The notes beneath the pieces were generated by a model that did not search any database, was not told where the DNA came from, and was given only the letters and a program-made list of their open reading frames with translations. This document shows positions 35,401 to 46,928 of a DNA stretch of 64,000 nucleotides, in pieces (position 1 is the stretch's first letter; each line of letters begins with the position of its first letter). Source of the stretch: Diplosphaera chodatii (Eukaryota > Chlorophyta > Trebouxiophyceae > Prasiolales > Stichococcaceae); the NCBI GenBank assembly GCA_032358165.1, contig JAALGY010000039.1, forward strand, positions 558,001 to 622,000. The letters are read 5' to 3'. A program made the position numbers and the translations under genes.

Positions 35401-36163
35401 ATCAGTTTTGCCATCAGGTTTGCCACCTACACACCAGCAGGTTCTCAGACCCCATGCATGCCTTTGTTGCCAAAGCTTCCTGACAAGTAGAGGTTTCAGA
35501 ACCTCTTTGGACGTCGTTGCAATATGTATAGCATGGCGAGTGCATGACATGTATGCTGATGCTGATGTGCGACAGTGCGACATGCAACAGATGCTGTGCA
35601 TGCTTGATGGTGCACACCCTGGAGCAGGACGCGGTTGCCAGCTGCTGCACCAACACTACTGTGGCCACCTGCAAACATGAGCGCAACTTTGCGCATATAT
35701 ATATATATATATATCGCACAGCTGCCTGGATAAAAATCGCCCATCCTGGACCTGAATCCTCCAGGCGCAAGACTGCAGTGCACAGCGCATATTCAGCAAT
35801 GTCAGCTGCGTGCGCGAGCGTCCTACTGCAGATGTGCAGTACAGCAGGCTATCATGCAGCAGCCTACGTAAGCAGTGGTCTGCAACCGTCGCTGCAGAGT
35901 CACGCACCTGCTGCCATGTCCGGTTCCATGTAGGTCGGCTCATGGACTGAGGTGCCAGAAGCACCATCGCCTGAAGGGTAGAATAGCACGATGATCCCAG
36001 ATCGGTTGTGGGAGTTCCTCTTCAGGTATTTGCACGTACATGCTTGCAGCTGGTCAAACAGTCATCGGACAGACACAGCAGCGGGCGCACCGCATGTGAA
36101 GACCACGAGCAGTGCACACAGCACCAGCATCCTGCCACAGGTATTGGCTAGCAGACGCCCCAT
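32401..36163 (-). CDS. Hint gene 3: secreted hedgehog-type (Hog/Hint) autoprocessing protein
   Basis: Minus strand, thirteen exons: 36091-36163, 35908-35970, 35618-35668, 35254-35426, 35028-35079, 34800-34915, 34533-34622, 34025-34312, 33795-33872, 33610-33663, 33132-33413, 32806-32922, 32401-32598; 544 aa. It is closest to Hint gene 1: several exons differ by only a few bases. It keeps the signal peptide (MLVLCALLVVFTC), the GGKPDGK repeat, the TDLRITVDTPTGL module and linker, and a Hint domain beginning INENCFPGNAKAEV with SARHF, QPGD and VDGVLASC. The last intron (32599-32805) is 207 nt with no in-frame stop, so retention would add 69 residues without a frameshift. It is transcribed away from Hint gene 4, with starts 930 bp apart. 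Confidence 0.85.
35695..35714. repeat. (TA)n microsatellite in intron 2 of Hint gene 3
   Basis: A perfect TA run. The corresponding intron of Hint gene 1 has only a short AAATATATATG at about 4,451, so the run expanded after duplication. Confidence 0.9.
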
Positions 36164-36420
36164 GTTGTTTGTGCGGTGTCTTGTCATGTGTCAACTGGAA
36201 GTCACAGCGTGCAGCAGTGATGCACTACTATGACATACAGTTGCACAGATAGGCAGCAAGGGTCGAATTCTCTGCGAGCAAGGGAAATGGCATTGTGGTG
36301 CCTGCCTGGAGGTGACATTGTCGACCAATGACACGAGGCTGCCCCAGCTGGCGGAGTGGGCCAAATGTGAGCCGAATCCAATGCCTGGCATGGTACACGG
36401 CCGAGGTTGCATACACGAAA
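36164..36420 (-). promoter_or_regulatory. Conserved upstream block of Hint gene 3
   Basis: Read on the minus strand it matches the blocks of Hint genes 1 and 2 from the ATGCCAGG-TTGGATTCGGCTC element through ATTGGTCGACAATGTCACC to the start codon. It lies in the 930-bp head-to-head spacer shared with Hint gene 4. Confidence 0.5.
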
Positions 36421-37092
36421 GACATGTTGCGTGCAGGCTGCTGGCACAGCAGGTCAGATGCGAGGTTTCCTCCCACTCAAGCAGGACCGCAGTCCATTCA
36501 GGTGGAGCAGCAGCGGGTGACTGCAAATCGTGCACGATTTGCACGTGCATAGTCCGTCATGCAGACGGTGATGCTCTGGATTACGATGCGATTTCCCACG
36601 TGATGAACGATGGCAATGACATAAGGCCTTGCCGCAGCATCGGAATATATTCATGGGCGGGGCAGCATAAGGTCAATAAGACGATCGCAGTGTTCTGCGT
36701 GCCATGCCGCCATGACCCATCTGGCTTTAATCCGCGGTGGAAACCCAGTCAGCTGCTGACCTTGGGAGCGTGTTCAGGTGAATATGGCCTTGCTTACCTT
36801 CGCCAGCAGATCGGTTCTTCGCTTACGGCACAGCTCTGACCGCATGTGTACCAGGCCAGCAGTATATGATCAGGTTCGGCTCGCAGATTCGGCTTGCAGA
36901 CTCGGTTCACAATCGCCCCACGCCAGCTGTCGCAGTCTCATGTGTGGATGAGCACAGCATCTTCGGGCAGGCACCACACAAAAGTTGCACTTGGCCCCAG
37001 AATCTGAGGCCATTACCTCTGCTGCCAGTCTTGTGCGCCACTACTGCTGGCTTCAGTGATATCAACCAATGCGAAGCTGCAGCATAGGCAAC

Positions 37093-40000
37093 ATGACACG
37101 GCAAATGATTGGCGGCCTCAACAGCAACATGCTGCTGGTGATGTGTGCTCTGGCCGTCATAATCACAAGCGGTGCGTGGACTGCACTGTGCACTGCTGAG
37201 CCGTAGATGTGCCTTGTTAGATCGCCAAGGCATATGTAGGTATCTGCATCATGCAGCCACATGTGGATGTGACGAAGCCGTTGGACCTGAGTTAAGGCCA
37301 CTGTTTGTGATGGTCAGGTCGTGCTGGAATTGCTGCCTCCCCCATCACATACACCCATGTGCAGCCACATGAGCAAGCAGCAGGTGAATCTGCATGCAGC
37401 AGCAAAAGCTCTCTAGTGAGCTGCATGGTCAGGCGAATTTGTGGCCTCCTGCTGTACCATGCTGATGCGGACCCTTGAGCTTATTTATTTCAAGATGATT
37501 GTTTCTGGGCTTGGATCATTGCAGTCTCCACTACAACCAGGTCTGCATCATCGGATCATCCAGCTGTGTGTGGCAGCAGTGAAGCTGTATTGCAGTATCA
37601 ATTTTGCAGGTGGCTTCAACAACGATGATGCGGCCGGCCGTGCTCTGCTCCAGGGTGCGCACATTGCAGGATCAGCAGTAGCAGCAGCAGGCTGCACACT
37701 GCTGTTTGCCTGATGTTGGCGGATGCAAGCTACTAATCTGAGCATGCCAATACACTATGAAATGTGAATCCTATGGCACGCCGTCTGACCTGTGCCTGGT
37801 ACCCCGCTTGTATGCAGATGGCAGCACCGGTAAAGACGGCAAAATGGGCAAGACGGGAAAGAGCACCACTGACCTCCGGATCAACGTTGAGACACCCACT
37901 GGCTTGACGCCCAACTTTCAGGTGCAGAAGGCCACCCTGCCAGTTGAGTGAGTTGACAAAGCATTAGCAAGCATCCAATGCGACTCCCTTCCTGATTTCA
38001 TGGGTTCCCTGCTTGCCTGCTGCATCATGGCACCATGCATTTCTAATGACTGATTTGTGTTGCTCTACATTCTGGCAGCCGGAGGCAGGCTCGCCGCTTG
38101 CTAAGACGGGCAGCCGCGTGGTATTTTATGGTATGCTGGCTACCACTGTCAGACCGACATGTTGTGGTAGCCTCAAGACATATATGTCTGAGATGTATTT
38201 ACTCTCGATGTATATACATCTCACATGCTTGCAGCGCTGATGCCTTCCTGTTGACTTGCAGGTGAAGTGCCTGCATCCAACGCAAAGACCGTGTGCGACA
38301 TGATTGATAATGGACAACGCACATTTCAGGCAGCCGTCACCGATTCCAAGCAAGACACACAAGACTACAAGTTTAATGTGAGCGCTGCTCATGTTACGGT
38401 TTCCACATATAGTTGTACCTGCCGTTCCGTTCTGTAGCTGTTTTGCATTTATGAGCATACTGCTCAGGCAAATTGTATCTGGAAAGTTTTCCTGAACAGT
38501 GGTGTCGGTCGGTTGTATGCGACCGACGTGCAACTGAGGCGATTCTGTCCGCAGCTTGATAGCACCAGAGGCTGTGGCACTGGCGCTAGCCAGAGTGTCT
38601 TCGATGCCAGTGGCGGCAAAGCACTTGCCGGCACCAAAGTTGCGGTGAGTTGCTGCTGCAGAAGCAAAGCTGTTCTGCTGATGAATGCCGCAGCCTTATG
38701 GGGCTGCACTGCGGAAAAACATACACCGGCCTTGCACCACGCTGAGGCAGTAGGAACCTGAGTCCACAAGCCCAGCATGCTGTAGCAGAGCATGGAGGTT
38801 GGTAGTGCACTTGTGGCTGAGCTTTTATGTACACTCCAGGTGGTTTGCGGCGATGATGCCCCGGCTGGAGTTTGTTATGCCTACTATTCTGATGAGCGAG
38901 CTCGGCGGGAGACCAGCAGTCCACAAGGCGCCAGCATCCAGAGTGCCCTCGGCACTGCTGCCAGCGGCCCAACCGGCAAGGGCAAGGCTGATGGTAAGAC
39001 TGGTGGAGGGCGCCGGCCACGACCGGACGACTGTTCCGGACGCAGGGTCTGTCAGCCCAACTGCATATGCGTGCAGGTGGGTAGTCATGGCTTTTTTGGG
39101 CGTCAGGCACCGTATCACATTGCACCTCTGTGCGTCCCTCGCACATAGCGGCAGAACTGCACTTGTTGCACTATTGGTGCTGATCCTGCTGAAGGGCTCA
39201 TGTGGCTGTGCCCTGGCAGAACAACTGCTTCCCCGGGAGTGCACACGCGGAGGTACAAGGCCGTGGTAGCGTTGCCATGGCTGACTTGCTGGTGAGTGCA
39301 TTGTTGCAAAGAGCTGCTGCACTAACGAGATAGCGGCATAGGATTTGCTACATAATCAAGCATGGCATGGCAGCAGGCGCCGTCCCTGCAGCATTAAAGG
39401 TGCCAAAGGTGCCGAAGGTGCCAAAGGTGCACCCTGCAGGTTGGCGACCTCGTACTGACCATCGGCCCCCATGGATCCGCCATCTATCAGCCAGTGCGAC
39501 AATGCACCTTGCATTGTGCCACATGTTGGTGTCAGCTGTTGCATCCCTGTGTATGTTGGGGACGGAAGTATGTTGTCAGTGATGATGCGCGCCTGAGACT
39601 GACAAACGAGTTCGGCAGCCCCGCGCTTCTGACCAATAAGTCCCACGAGTGCACCTACACCTTGTGTAGGTGTATATGTTTGGCCATCGCGATGCCGCCG
39701 CCCCGCTGCCCATCATCGAGCTGTCTGTGCGCCAGCAGGGCGCCGGCGGCCCTGAGGCAAAGCTATCCTTGAGTGCCCACCATTTCATCCCTGTGGCCAC
39801 CAATGCCACCGCAGCCCGGGTCAACACATACGCCCAGGATGTGCAGCCTGGCGATGTGGTGACCACGGTCGTCAATGGCAAGCCCTCGGTCGGCACTGTC
39901 ACTGCCATGCGCACAGTGCTCAAGCAAGGCGCCTTCAACCCATACACCGTGGTGAGTGCACAGTATATGCGCCAGCGGCTAGCCGTATAGTTTGAGTAGC

Positions 40001-40680
40001 ATGCTTGCTGTGCACACGGTCAATGAAATTTCAAGCGGCAGCCCTGTCGTAGCATGGCACTTGATATCTGAAAGCATGGCTGGTGCATTCCTTGGAGCAT
40101 GCCAGTGCAGAAGTAGGAGGTGCACTCAATGGTATTAGTTTTCTGGGCATTATGTCACACTGTTCTGGTGTGCCATATGTAGTTGTTGTATGTGTCACAG
40201 GGTGGCCAGATTGTCGTGGACGGGGTGCTGGCGTCCTGTCACAGCGACTGGTTTCTGGATGATCCGGTGCAGCGCCTTGCGCCCCACCTCACCCACCTGC
40301 TTCCCGCTGCCTACCAGGTGCAATTTGTGTGAAGTTGCCCCCGGTCTCCTGCAAGTCATGGTAGCGGCTGGGCTGCTCTTCAGCAGGGCGGGACTGCAGT
40401 GTGCACGCATCAGCTGCCAGTCATACCATCTATGGACTGTGCGAAAATGTGTTCAATAGAAGTTCGCCTGCTGATAGCAGCAAATCTGCTGCACCAACAG
40501 GTTACTTTGAAGCCCTTCTACTTCCTGTACCTTCTGATTGGTGGACGTGCAGCTGACATGCTCAACAACATCCTGCTGGCCGACTGGATCAACCGTCTGC
40601 CGCTTGCTCATGTTGCCACCGCAATGGGCGGCATCGGCATGTCTGTAATCGCTGTTGCTGCCGGGCCTGCTACTTTCTAG
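37093..40680 (+). CDS. Hint gene 4: divergent secreted hedgehog-type (Hog/Hint) protein
   Basis: Thirteen exons: 37093-37171, 37318-37383, 37610-37654, 37818-37921, 38079-38130, 38262-38377, 38555-38644, 38840-39076, 39220-39291, 39440-39493, 39670-39951, 40201-40317, 40501-40680; 497 aa. Same plan, but the most divergent copy: signal peptide (MLLVMCALAVIITS), GGFNNDDAAGRALLQ, a short DGSTGKDGKMGKTGK repeat, TDLRINVETPTGL module, and a linker with fewer repeats ending in a cysteine-rich stretch (CSGRRVCQPNCIC). The Hint starts NNCFPGSAHAEV and keeps SAHHF, QPGD and VDGVLASC. A TAG replaces the Lys codon near the end, removing the last six residues found in the paralogues, whose remnant and old stop are still visible at 40,681-40,698. 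A TGTAA, the usual green-algal poly(A) signal, lies at 40,880-40,884. Confidence 0.83.
39396..39429. repeat. Short 9-bp tandem repeat (GGTGCCAAA type) in intron 9 of Hint gene 4
   Basis: Four imperfect copies of a 9-base unit lie directly before the acceptor of exon 10. They are not coding in the model. Confidence 0.8.
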
Positions 40681-42425
40681 TGGCATGGCACCCCGTAGCC
40701 GCAGAGCGTATCCATAGGTGTCCACTGGCCAGACAACTGCACATAGACACGCATGCTGATCACTGTATGCAACAAGCTCGCACACCGAACGAGCGCAAGC
40801 AAGCAGTATTGCTGGAAGTATGACTGCGAAGATGCAATGGTTTATGAAGATGTACACAAGGGTTATGCATTTTTTACATTGTAATGCATGTGAATGACAA
40901 GCCTGTTAAAGACAGATCTGATGATATCACTATGAAAGCAAGACCCCGGCCCAGCACTTGCTGTCCGGTGCGTGTGCATGGCATCCTCTGGGGTTGATAT
41001 CACGGGTAGGTGTAGGCCATCCCATGGCTTTCAATGCAGTAACTCGAATGCAGATGACATCATTTCGGCACAGGCGCAGGGTGCCTACGGATGCTGCCAG
41101 CACTTGTGGATATGCAACGTGTTTCGGATATCCATACACTGCATCGACCAAGGGTAGCATACAGCAAGGTGATGAGTGGCTGAGCATACATGTAAATAAG
41201 GTGGGTGCAACGCTGCAGATGTGCAGGATTAAAGCACATTTTAATCTCCATGTGTAAGACAGTAGCACACTGCAAGAGCCGTCATGTTGCATCCCCAGCC
41301 ATTTCCTCCAAATTGCCTGAGTGTACAGATGATGGTCAGGTTTACTGGAAGGCCGTTGTGATATTGCCATTCTCAACGCCTGCGCCCTTTCCAGGGTGCG
41401 CCAGCAGACGGCTCATGATGTGAAGCAGCGGTCGTTTGGTGGCACCCCCCATGCTGAGTTGTAGGGGGGCATTGCAGGTCTGGCGGCTGGCGTCAAGGTG
41501 CAGGCCCACCCTTCATGAAGTCCTTAATCAGCAGTGCCACTATCGCAGCTATGAGTGCCCATCGATCTTCACCCCTGCATATGAGCGGGCTGCAATAGAG
41601 TTTGCAATGTGCAGGACGTCGACAGTCACGCCAATGCTGTCAATCGGCGACGCCGCTTTTTTCCTGGGCAAGGGTAGGCTGTTGTGGGAATGGACACTTG
41701 AGTCAGCAGGGAGCCCCACAAGCACTGCTGACCTGCTCTTGGTGGTTTGGCATGTGTTTCTTCAACATTTAGTTGCTGCAGAGCTCATTAGCCGGCAAGC
41801 GCTACAGCAGTGGCGGCGGCAGTGGTATGTAGCGGTATGTAGCGTCGTGCGATTGTTGAGCACCGGTGGCTCCTCGCAGCTGCAACGGACGAGACCGGGG
41901 CAGGGGCAATGACTGCCGGTGCTGCGCAGTGACCAAATAAACCAGCACAGCAGCACGTGGCAGTGCTGGCGGACATGCTGCAGCGCAGCTACTTGGTGAG
42001 GTTGACATTCAGACCAGAGACGACAGGTGCTGCGGTGCCAGTCGAAATCAATGTAGCCTCGAAACTTACACGCGAGGGCTTTGGGCGGGGTGTTCGGCAG
42101 CATTGCAAGGACAGGTTTACTAAGGTTCGATGCGTTATTCATGCCGAGCGAGGCAGGGACCATGAGAAGGGTCAAAAGTCGACACAGCTGTCATGTCTGA
42201 AGCACGAAGCTGATGCTATCAATGTGCACATGTCAGTCCGTACAGTGACCACAGCCATTCGCATCCACTTCAATCCGCCCACGCAACCTCACTACCGCTT
42301 GGATTAGAGCAGCAGGACCACTACGTTACTACATGCCAGCCTGGGTCCAGAAGTTATTGCTGCAATAAGCACCGTGCCACCTGCCCGTCAGCGCAGCCGC
42401 CTAGACAGGCGTGCAGCGTTGCAGA
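40681..42425. other. Interval between Hint gene 4 and the PAN/Apple gene
   Basis: The first 20 bases are the lost C-terminal codons of Hint gene 4. The last 550 bases match the flank of the Kazal gene (about 13,150-13,737). I see no coding exon between. Confidence 0.45.
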
Positions 42426-43396
42426 ATGAGGGCGGTCATCGGCCAGCTTGCATTTGTGCTGCTGGTGGCGGGCACGTCGAGGGCTGCCGCACCTCCGCTG
42501 CAGGGTATGATGCTGTAGGCACGAGCCCCTGCCACACTCCTGCAGCATCTCCGTCGTTGATCGGTCAGCCACGCACCTTCATTACTGCGCCTGTCAATGT
42601 ACTGTACATGCCTGTATGCCATGCACAGTGGATCACCATGCGCATGCAGATTGACATCTTGCGCCATTTGCTTACCGCTGTCGAAATTCGCCACAACGAA
42701 CACGCCCTCGCTTGAAAGATTGAGTAATGTGGCTGCAGGCAAACAAGTTGGTCGTGACAAAGGAGCCGAACGTGCTTTGCTGAGGGATGCGCCTAATCCG
42801 CGTGCTTTGGCAAAGCAACTCGAAATGTCGATCAGAAAAGAGATTGCCAGAGAGATGGAGGAAGCAGAACAAGCAGCTGACTTCGGCAGAGGTGACCCTA
42901 CACACACCCTGTTGCACATTGCTGGATTCAGCAACACGCGCCGTGTTTGGAACCAATATGCCTACCATCCGTCACATGGAAGGCACACATACATTGGCTT
43001 TGAACCTCCATACCATCGCCACTGCATCTCTCTGCGTGTCGGGTGCAACAGCACCACGTGCTTATGGCTGCAGTCCAACTGACGCCCCCTGTCCACACCA
43101 ACGATGAGCTGAGCCGCTGCTGGCATGCAGACTGCAAGCGTACGTTCCCAGGCAAGGACATCATCGACACCAGCGCCCCTGACAACGGCGACATCTCCCT
43201 GGGCGAAAAGCTAACCCTGGACGCCTGCTGCCGCACCTGCGATGACCTTGCCCGCTCTGGCTGCAAGGCCGTCGTGTGGAACACCGCCAACCAGTGCTTC
43301 TTCAAGTCCATCACCGGCCCGCTGGTGGATCCAGGGAAGGGCACGGCACAAGAGGGTGGCAAAGTCACAGCAGCCTACCCAGCACCAGCAGATTGA
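42426..43396 (+). CDS. Secreted PAN/Apple-like protein, copy 1
   Basis: Three exons join in phase 1: 42426-42504, 42739-42891, 43131-43396; 165 aa. Exon 1 is a signal peptide (MRAVIGQLAFVLLVAG) nearly identical in design to that of the Kazal gene (MRTFVGQLAFVLLLAV). Exon 2 is a charged coil (ERALLRDAPNPRALAKQ then SIRKEIAREMEEAEQAAD). Exon 3 is the PAN/Apple-like domain (GKDIIDTSAPDNGD, DACCRTCDD, SGCKAVVWNTANQCFF, TGPLVDP). Compared with copy 2 it lacks the cysteine-rich exon between signal peptide and coil. I searched 42,505-42,738 for it by eye and saw no match. Confidence 0.65.
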
Positions 43397-43424
43397 CGCC
43401 GGCAGGCATTTTGCGGACGTTGCA

Positions 43425-44048
43425 CATCAATCAGGTGCTGAATGCTACCACGTCGAGCACTTGTGACATCGTAGAAAGTCTGATGTGCAACAGTACAGCT
43501 GCAACACATGTTGATGATGATGAAGATGGATGATGAAGATGGGAGCGGATACACCGTGTGCTACAGTACACCTGCTGTTGTAGATGTGTTTATGCCACGC
43601 TGATAGCGTTACATATTATGATAGCATCGCAAAGCGGGTAACATGCTGCATACTCATATGCCTAGTCATCACAGTGGTTGTGCCATGATTTGCAGTGTTT
43701 CTTGCACTATGACAACGACACAACACTTAAACCGTGTGTAAACCATACGTATTTTGCTCACGTACGGTATTCACTACCCAAACAGTTGCCCATCGTCCAA
43801 GCTCTACTGTTGTGCAGCAATCAGACCTGAACGCTACCAGGTCATGCACCTGTGGAACAGTAGTTGGTGGAAAGCTTTATGTGAGACAGTGCAGCTGTAA
43901 CACCTCTGATGACGATGAAGGAAGCGGCTTGCCGCCGGTGCAGTACACTTGCTGTCCTATCTGTGTTGATGCCACGCTGGTGCTCATGCAGCATACTCGT
44001 ACACGGCTGACATGGTCAAAATATGGTGTGGTTAGATTAACATACTAA
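43425..44048 (+). other. Duplicated cysteine-rich (VWC-like) coding segment
   Basis: Two copies of about 190 bp are visible. Copy 2 (about 43,812-44,000) encodes, after a TGTTGTGCAG acceptor, SDLNATRSCTCGTVVGGKLY, then VRQCSCN and VQYTCCPICVDA. The order C-x-C ... C-x-C ... CC-x-x-C is like the von Willebrand factor C domain. Copy 1 (about 43,425-43,620) starts VLNATTSSTCDIVE but has lost cysteines and runs into a stop (VDDDEDG), so it looks degenerate. No signal peptide or partner exon was identified; the frame of copy 2 is open from ATG 43734. It follows the PAN/Apple stop closely and may once have belonged to that gene. Confidence 0.4.
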
Positions 44049-44221
44049 CGAGATCCTGCCTTTCCCGCAATAATGTATATATGAGGCATCCGAGGATCTC
44101 TTACAGCTCATAGGCAGTCAGCAGGCAACACTGCTGGCTGGGTAGTATACTTCATGGCCCTTGTACCTGTGTAGAGGGCCTCGCATCACATAGCTGGCCT
44201 GTTGCCAGATCGACAACGGTG

Positions 44222-46928
44222 ATGATGATGTTCGGTGGGCTTCTGCTGAGGCTGGGCTGCGGCTGGTGTGCAGTCATCGCCCTTGTGCCATCTGTTGTGG
44301 GGCTTGTGGCAGCCTTCGTTGCGTACGTCACAGCAGGCTGTTTGTCTGTGTGCTGGCTGCTGTTGCTCGATACCGTGCTGCCCAACTTGCTGCCGCCAAG
44401 GCTAAAGAGCATCATAGGTTCGGATGATCTACTAGATGGTATGTCTGTGGCATTCTCAAGACAACAGCTTTGCATTTTGTCCAAGCAAGCTGCATATCGT
44501 TTTGAAGCTTCACAGGACCTGCTGACTGTCGGCAGTAGCGTTTGCGGTTCCTGCAGTAAAAGGCAGTGGTCTGCACTGCAGTGTGTGCCAAATCCGGTGC
44601 AAAAACCATGTGAAAAGTTTGATCTTTAAGCAGTCCGTCCGCATCACATCATGGCATGTCGTTATGGCCAGTGATAACTGCAGTTGGCGATGTCTGCAGA
44701 GGGCATGAGATTCAAGCTGAGATCATCCAAGCGGAACTTGCAGCTGCAGCCGTCTGCTGTACCGCCAGACCTTCCACAGCACTGGGACCCAATGCCGGAG
44801 GGCATCGCTATGCAGGAGATTGTGATTTTTGACGCATCTGATGGTGCGTGGCATGTAGGCAGCAGGACGTACTGTGGCTAACTTCAGGGTTGTCTACCAC
44901 CGTGCTGCTTGTGATACAGGAAGCTCCTGACGCACATGTACTCCTGCGCAGGGGTGACCCACCCAATAGTTCCATCAGCTGCCCTGTTGGAGTGGTCACA
45001 GTTGCTCCAGCACGGCATCACAGCGTGAGACAGGCGCTGCTACATGTTGGGCCTTACCAGCTTGCACATCGGTGTTTTGCCATGACCGCTCCTGCAGGCT
45101 TGATTAGCCAGACACATCATTAGCATCTGCTTGACAGTGGCCGCATATATGCAAATGGCCAATGTCTTTTCGTTCTGCAGCGGCAACGCTGAGGCTGCCA
45201 TGGATCTGGCTTTTGGCGACCCGAACGCAGCTCTGCAGCTGTGCAAGGAGACAGCGCACAGGGGTGGCCCTGCCAAGTGTGCATTCGCCCTTTGGCTGCA
45301 TCGGCTCCAGGGTGACAATATCGAGAGGTATGCTCTCACACGCAATGCAGGCTACTGCCCCTGTATGTATCATCAGCTCTTCCTAGCAACACCATCGCTG
45401 GTGCCGAGGCATGGTACATGTGCAAGTGGGTTGCGCCTATCGTTGTAGGGCCGCAGCAATTGAGGCGTTATTGCACTTCCGAGGCCGTGGAAGGGCTGCC
45501 CATCAGTATGCCATCGTGCATCACAGGTGTGAGCGTGCAGCGCTAAAGTACACTTCTGGATCGGTGCAGCATCAATATGATGCAAGTGATGTTGACCAAC
45601 TGGTTCAAAAGCGTCAGATGAATTCGGCATGCCAGTAAGACACGCTAAATCCTGTGCTTGTTCATTGTACAGGCGCCACCACCAAGCACCGCACCGGGAC
45701 ATGACAGCAGAGGCGTCAGCTGTAGTGCACTTGTTCCTGAAAAGCAGCAATAGTGGTGAACGCTCAGACAAAGAGATGCCCATCAAAGTCATCAAGGTAG
45801 AATGTCAATAAAGTCCATAACAGATGCGCGAGTTGCCAGGTTCAGGAAGTGCTGTCGTGCATCTATGCGTGCATATTGTACTACATGCTGCTGCCTAAAT
45901 GCAGCTGCTGAAGTTTTGACAACAGTAACGTTTTCCACCACAGCACATCAACCACAGGCTTCCACCCTGAGTCGGTCCAAGTACCAATTAGATACCGGTA
46001 TGACTACAGGTGTCAAGAATACAAAACCAAGTGGTCTACCGGCGGCTCAGTCAGTCGTGCTTGGGTGGTGGCATCGACACCAGTTGGGGTGCGTGCTCAT
46101 GTTGATATGCACAACAGCAGCGTGAATAACAGGGGAAACCACTGCCGGATGGCTATGCGTCCATCTGCCACCCTGTGCACCATACAACCACCTACACATC
46201 TGTCGCCCGCTGAGGGTAACCTCTACTTGATGCATCCCTGCCATGCATGAAGCAGGTGGTGAGTTTGGTGCACCTCCCGCCTTCCCGATGATGTTCCATG
46301 GCACTTCTACATCAGCTGCGTCACAAGTAAGGCGTCCTCTGCGTGCTGCACACCAACAAATTGCCGCACCATGCCACGTGCGTGTGGTTGCGTGGTGGCA
46401 TCTGTCGCTGACCTAGGTAGTGCGACATAAGGGTCACCCTTGTGCAACGCAAGTTGTCTGCGTACCTGCAGATCAGCAAAGAGGGATTTCGCATCTCCTG
46501 TGGGCGCTCAGTCAACCAGACATGGTTTGCCACAGATGCCTACTTGAGCCTGACGTACTGCTATGACAAGCAGGTACGATGTGCAATCGATGAATGTAGC
46601 AGATGTCATGGCATGCGTGCGTGTGCCGCTCAATTGCATTCAGTACCATCAGGCCTGCCACACCGGCTGCTTCCTTCGACATGCATGACACAGCAGACCA
46701 GCCTGATAACAAGCCGGAGGCGAGGGATTCTGAAAGCAAGCTTGGTAAATGCAGGCACAGCTGTGTTCTGAGGATGCTGAGGAGGGTGGGCAGTACAGCA
46801 TCCTCTTGGCATATGTGTCGCCAAGTGAAGGAAACAAAGCGTTGGCTACTTGCGGCACCTATGCAGCGACCTGTGATAGCCAATCCTGCCCAGCATACAA
46901 GATTATCTTCAGGAACGGTCGTGCATGA
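44222..46928 (+). CDS. PARP-like ADP-ribosyltransferase domain protein with N-terminal membrane hairpin
   Basis: Exons seen: 44222-44438, 44700-44854, 45673-45796, 45972-46053, 46256-46326, 46472-46573, 46755-46928. Phases fit except between exons 2 and 3, where a further exon is probably missing from my model. Exon 1 has two hydrophobic segments (CAVIALVPSVVGLVAAFVAY and CLSVCWLLLLDTVL). The rest follows the PARP catalytic order: LPQHWDPMP, VVHLFLKSSN..MPIKVIK, SVQVPIRYRYDYRCQEY in place of the usual RVQN-LW-Y, MMFHGTSTSAAS (HGT histidine), ISKEGFRIS, TWFATDAYLSLTYCYDK (second-motif tyrosine), QYSILLAYVSP, and AYKIIFRNGRA before the stop. Where active poly-ADP-ribosylating enzymes have a Glu before this last tyrosine, it has Ala, so it may be mono-ADP-ribosylating or inactive. 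Identity is by motif order only. Confidence 0.6.

Noticed and set aside
44697..44850. Alternative frame VGDVCRGHEIQAEIIQAEL
   Set aside because: It also opens after a TGCAG acceptor, but the LPQHWDPMP frame fits the PARP order and the phase of the upstream exon better.
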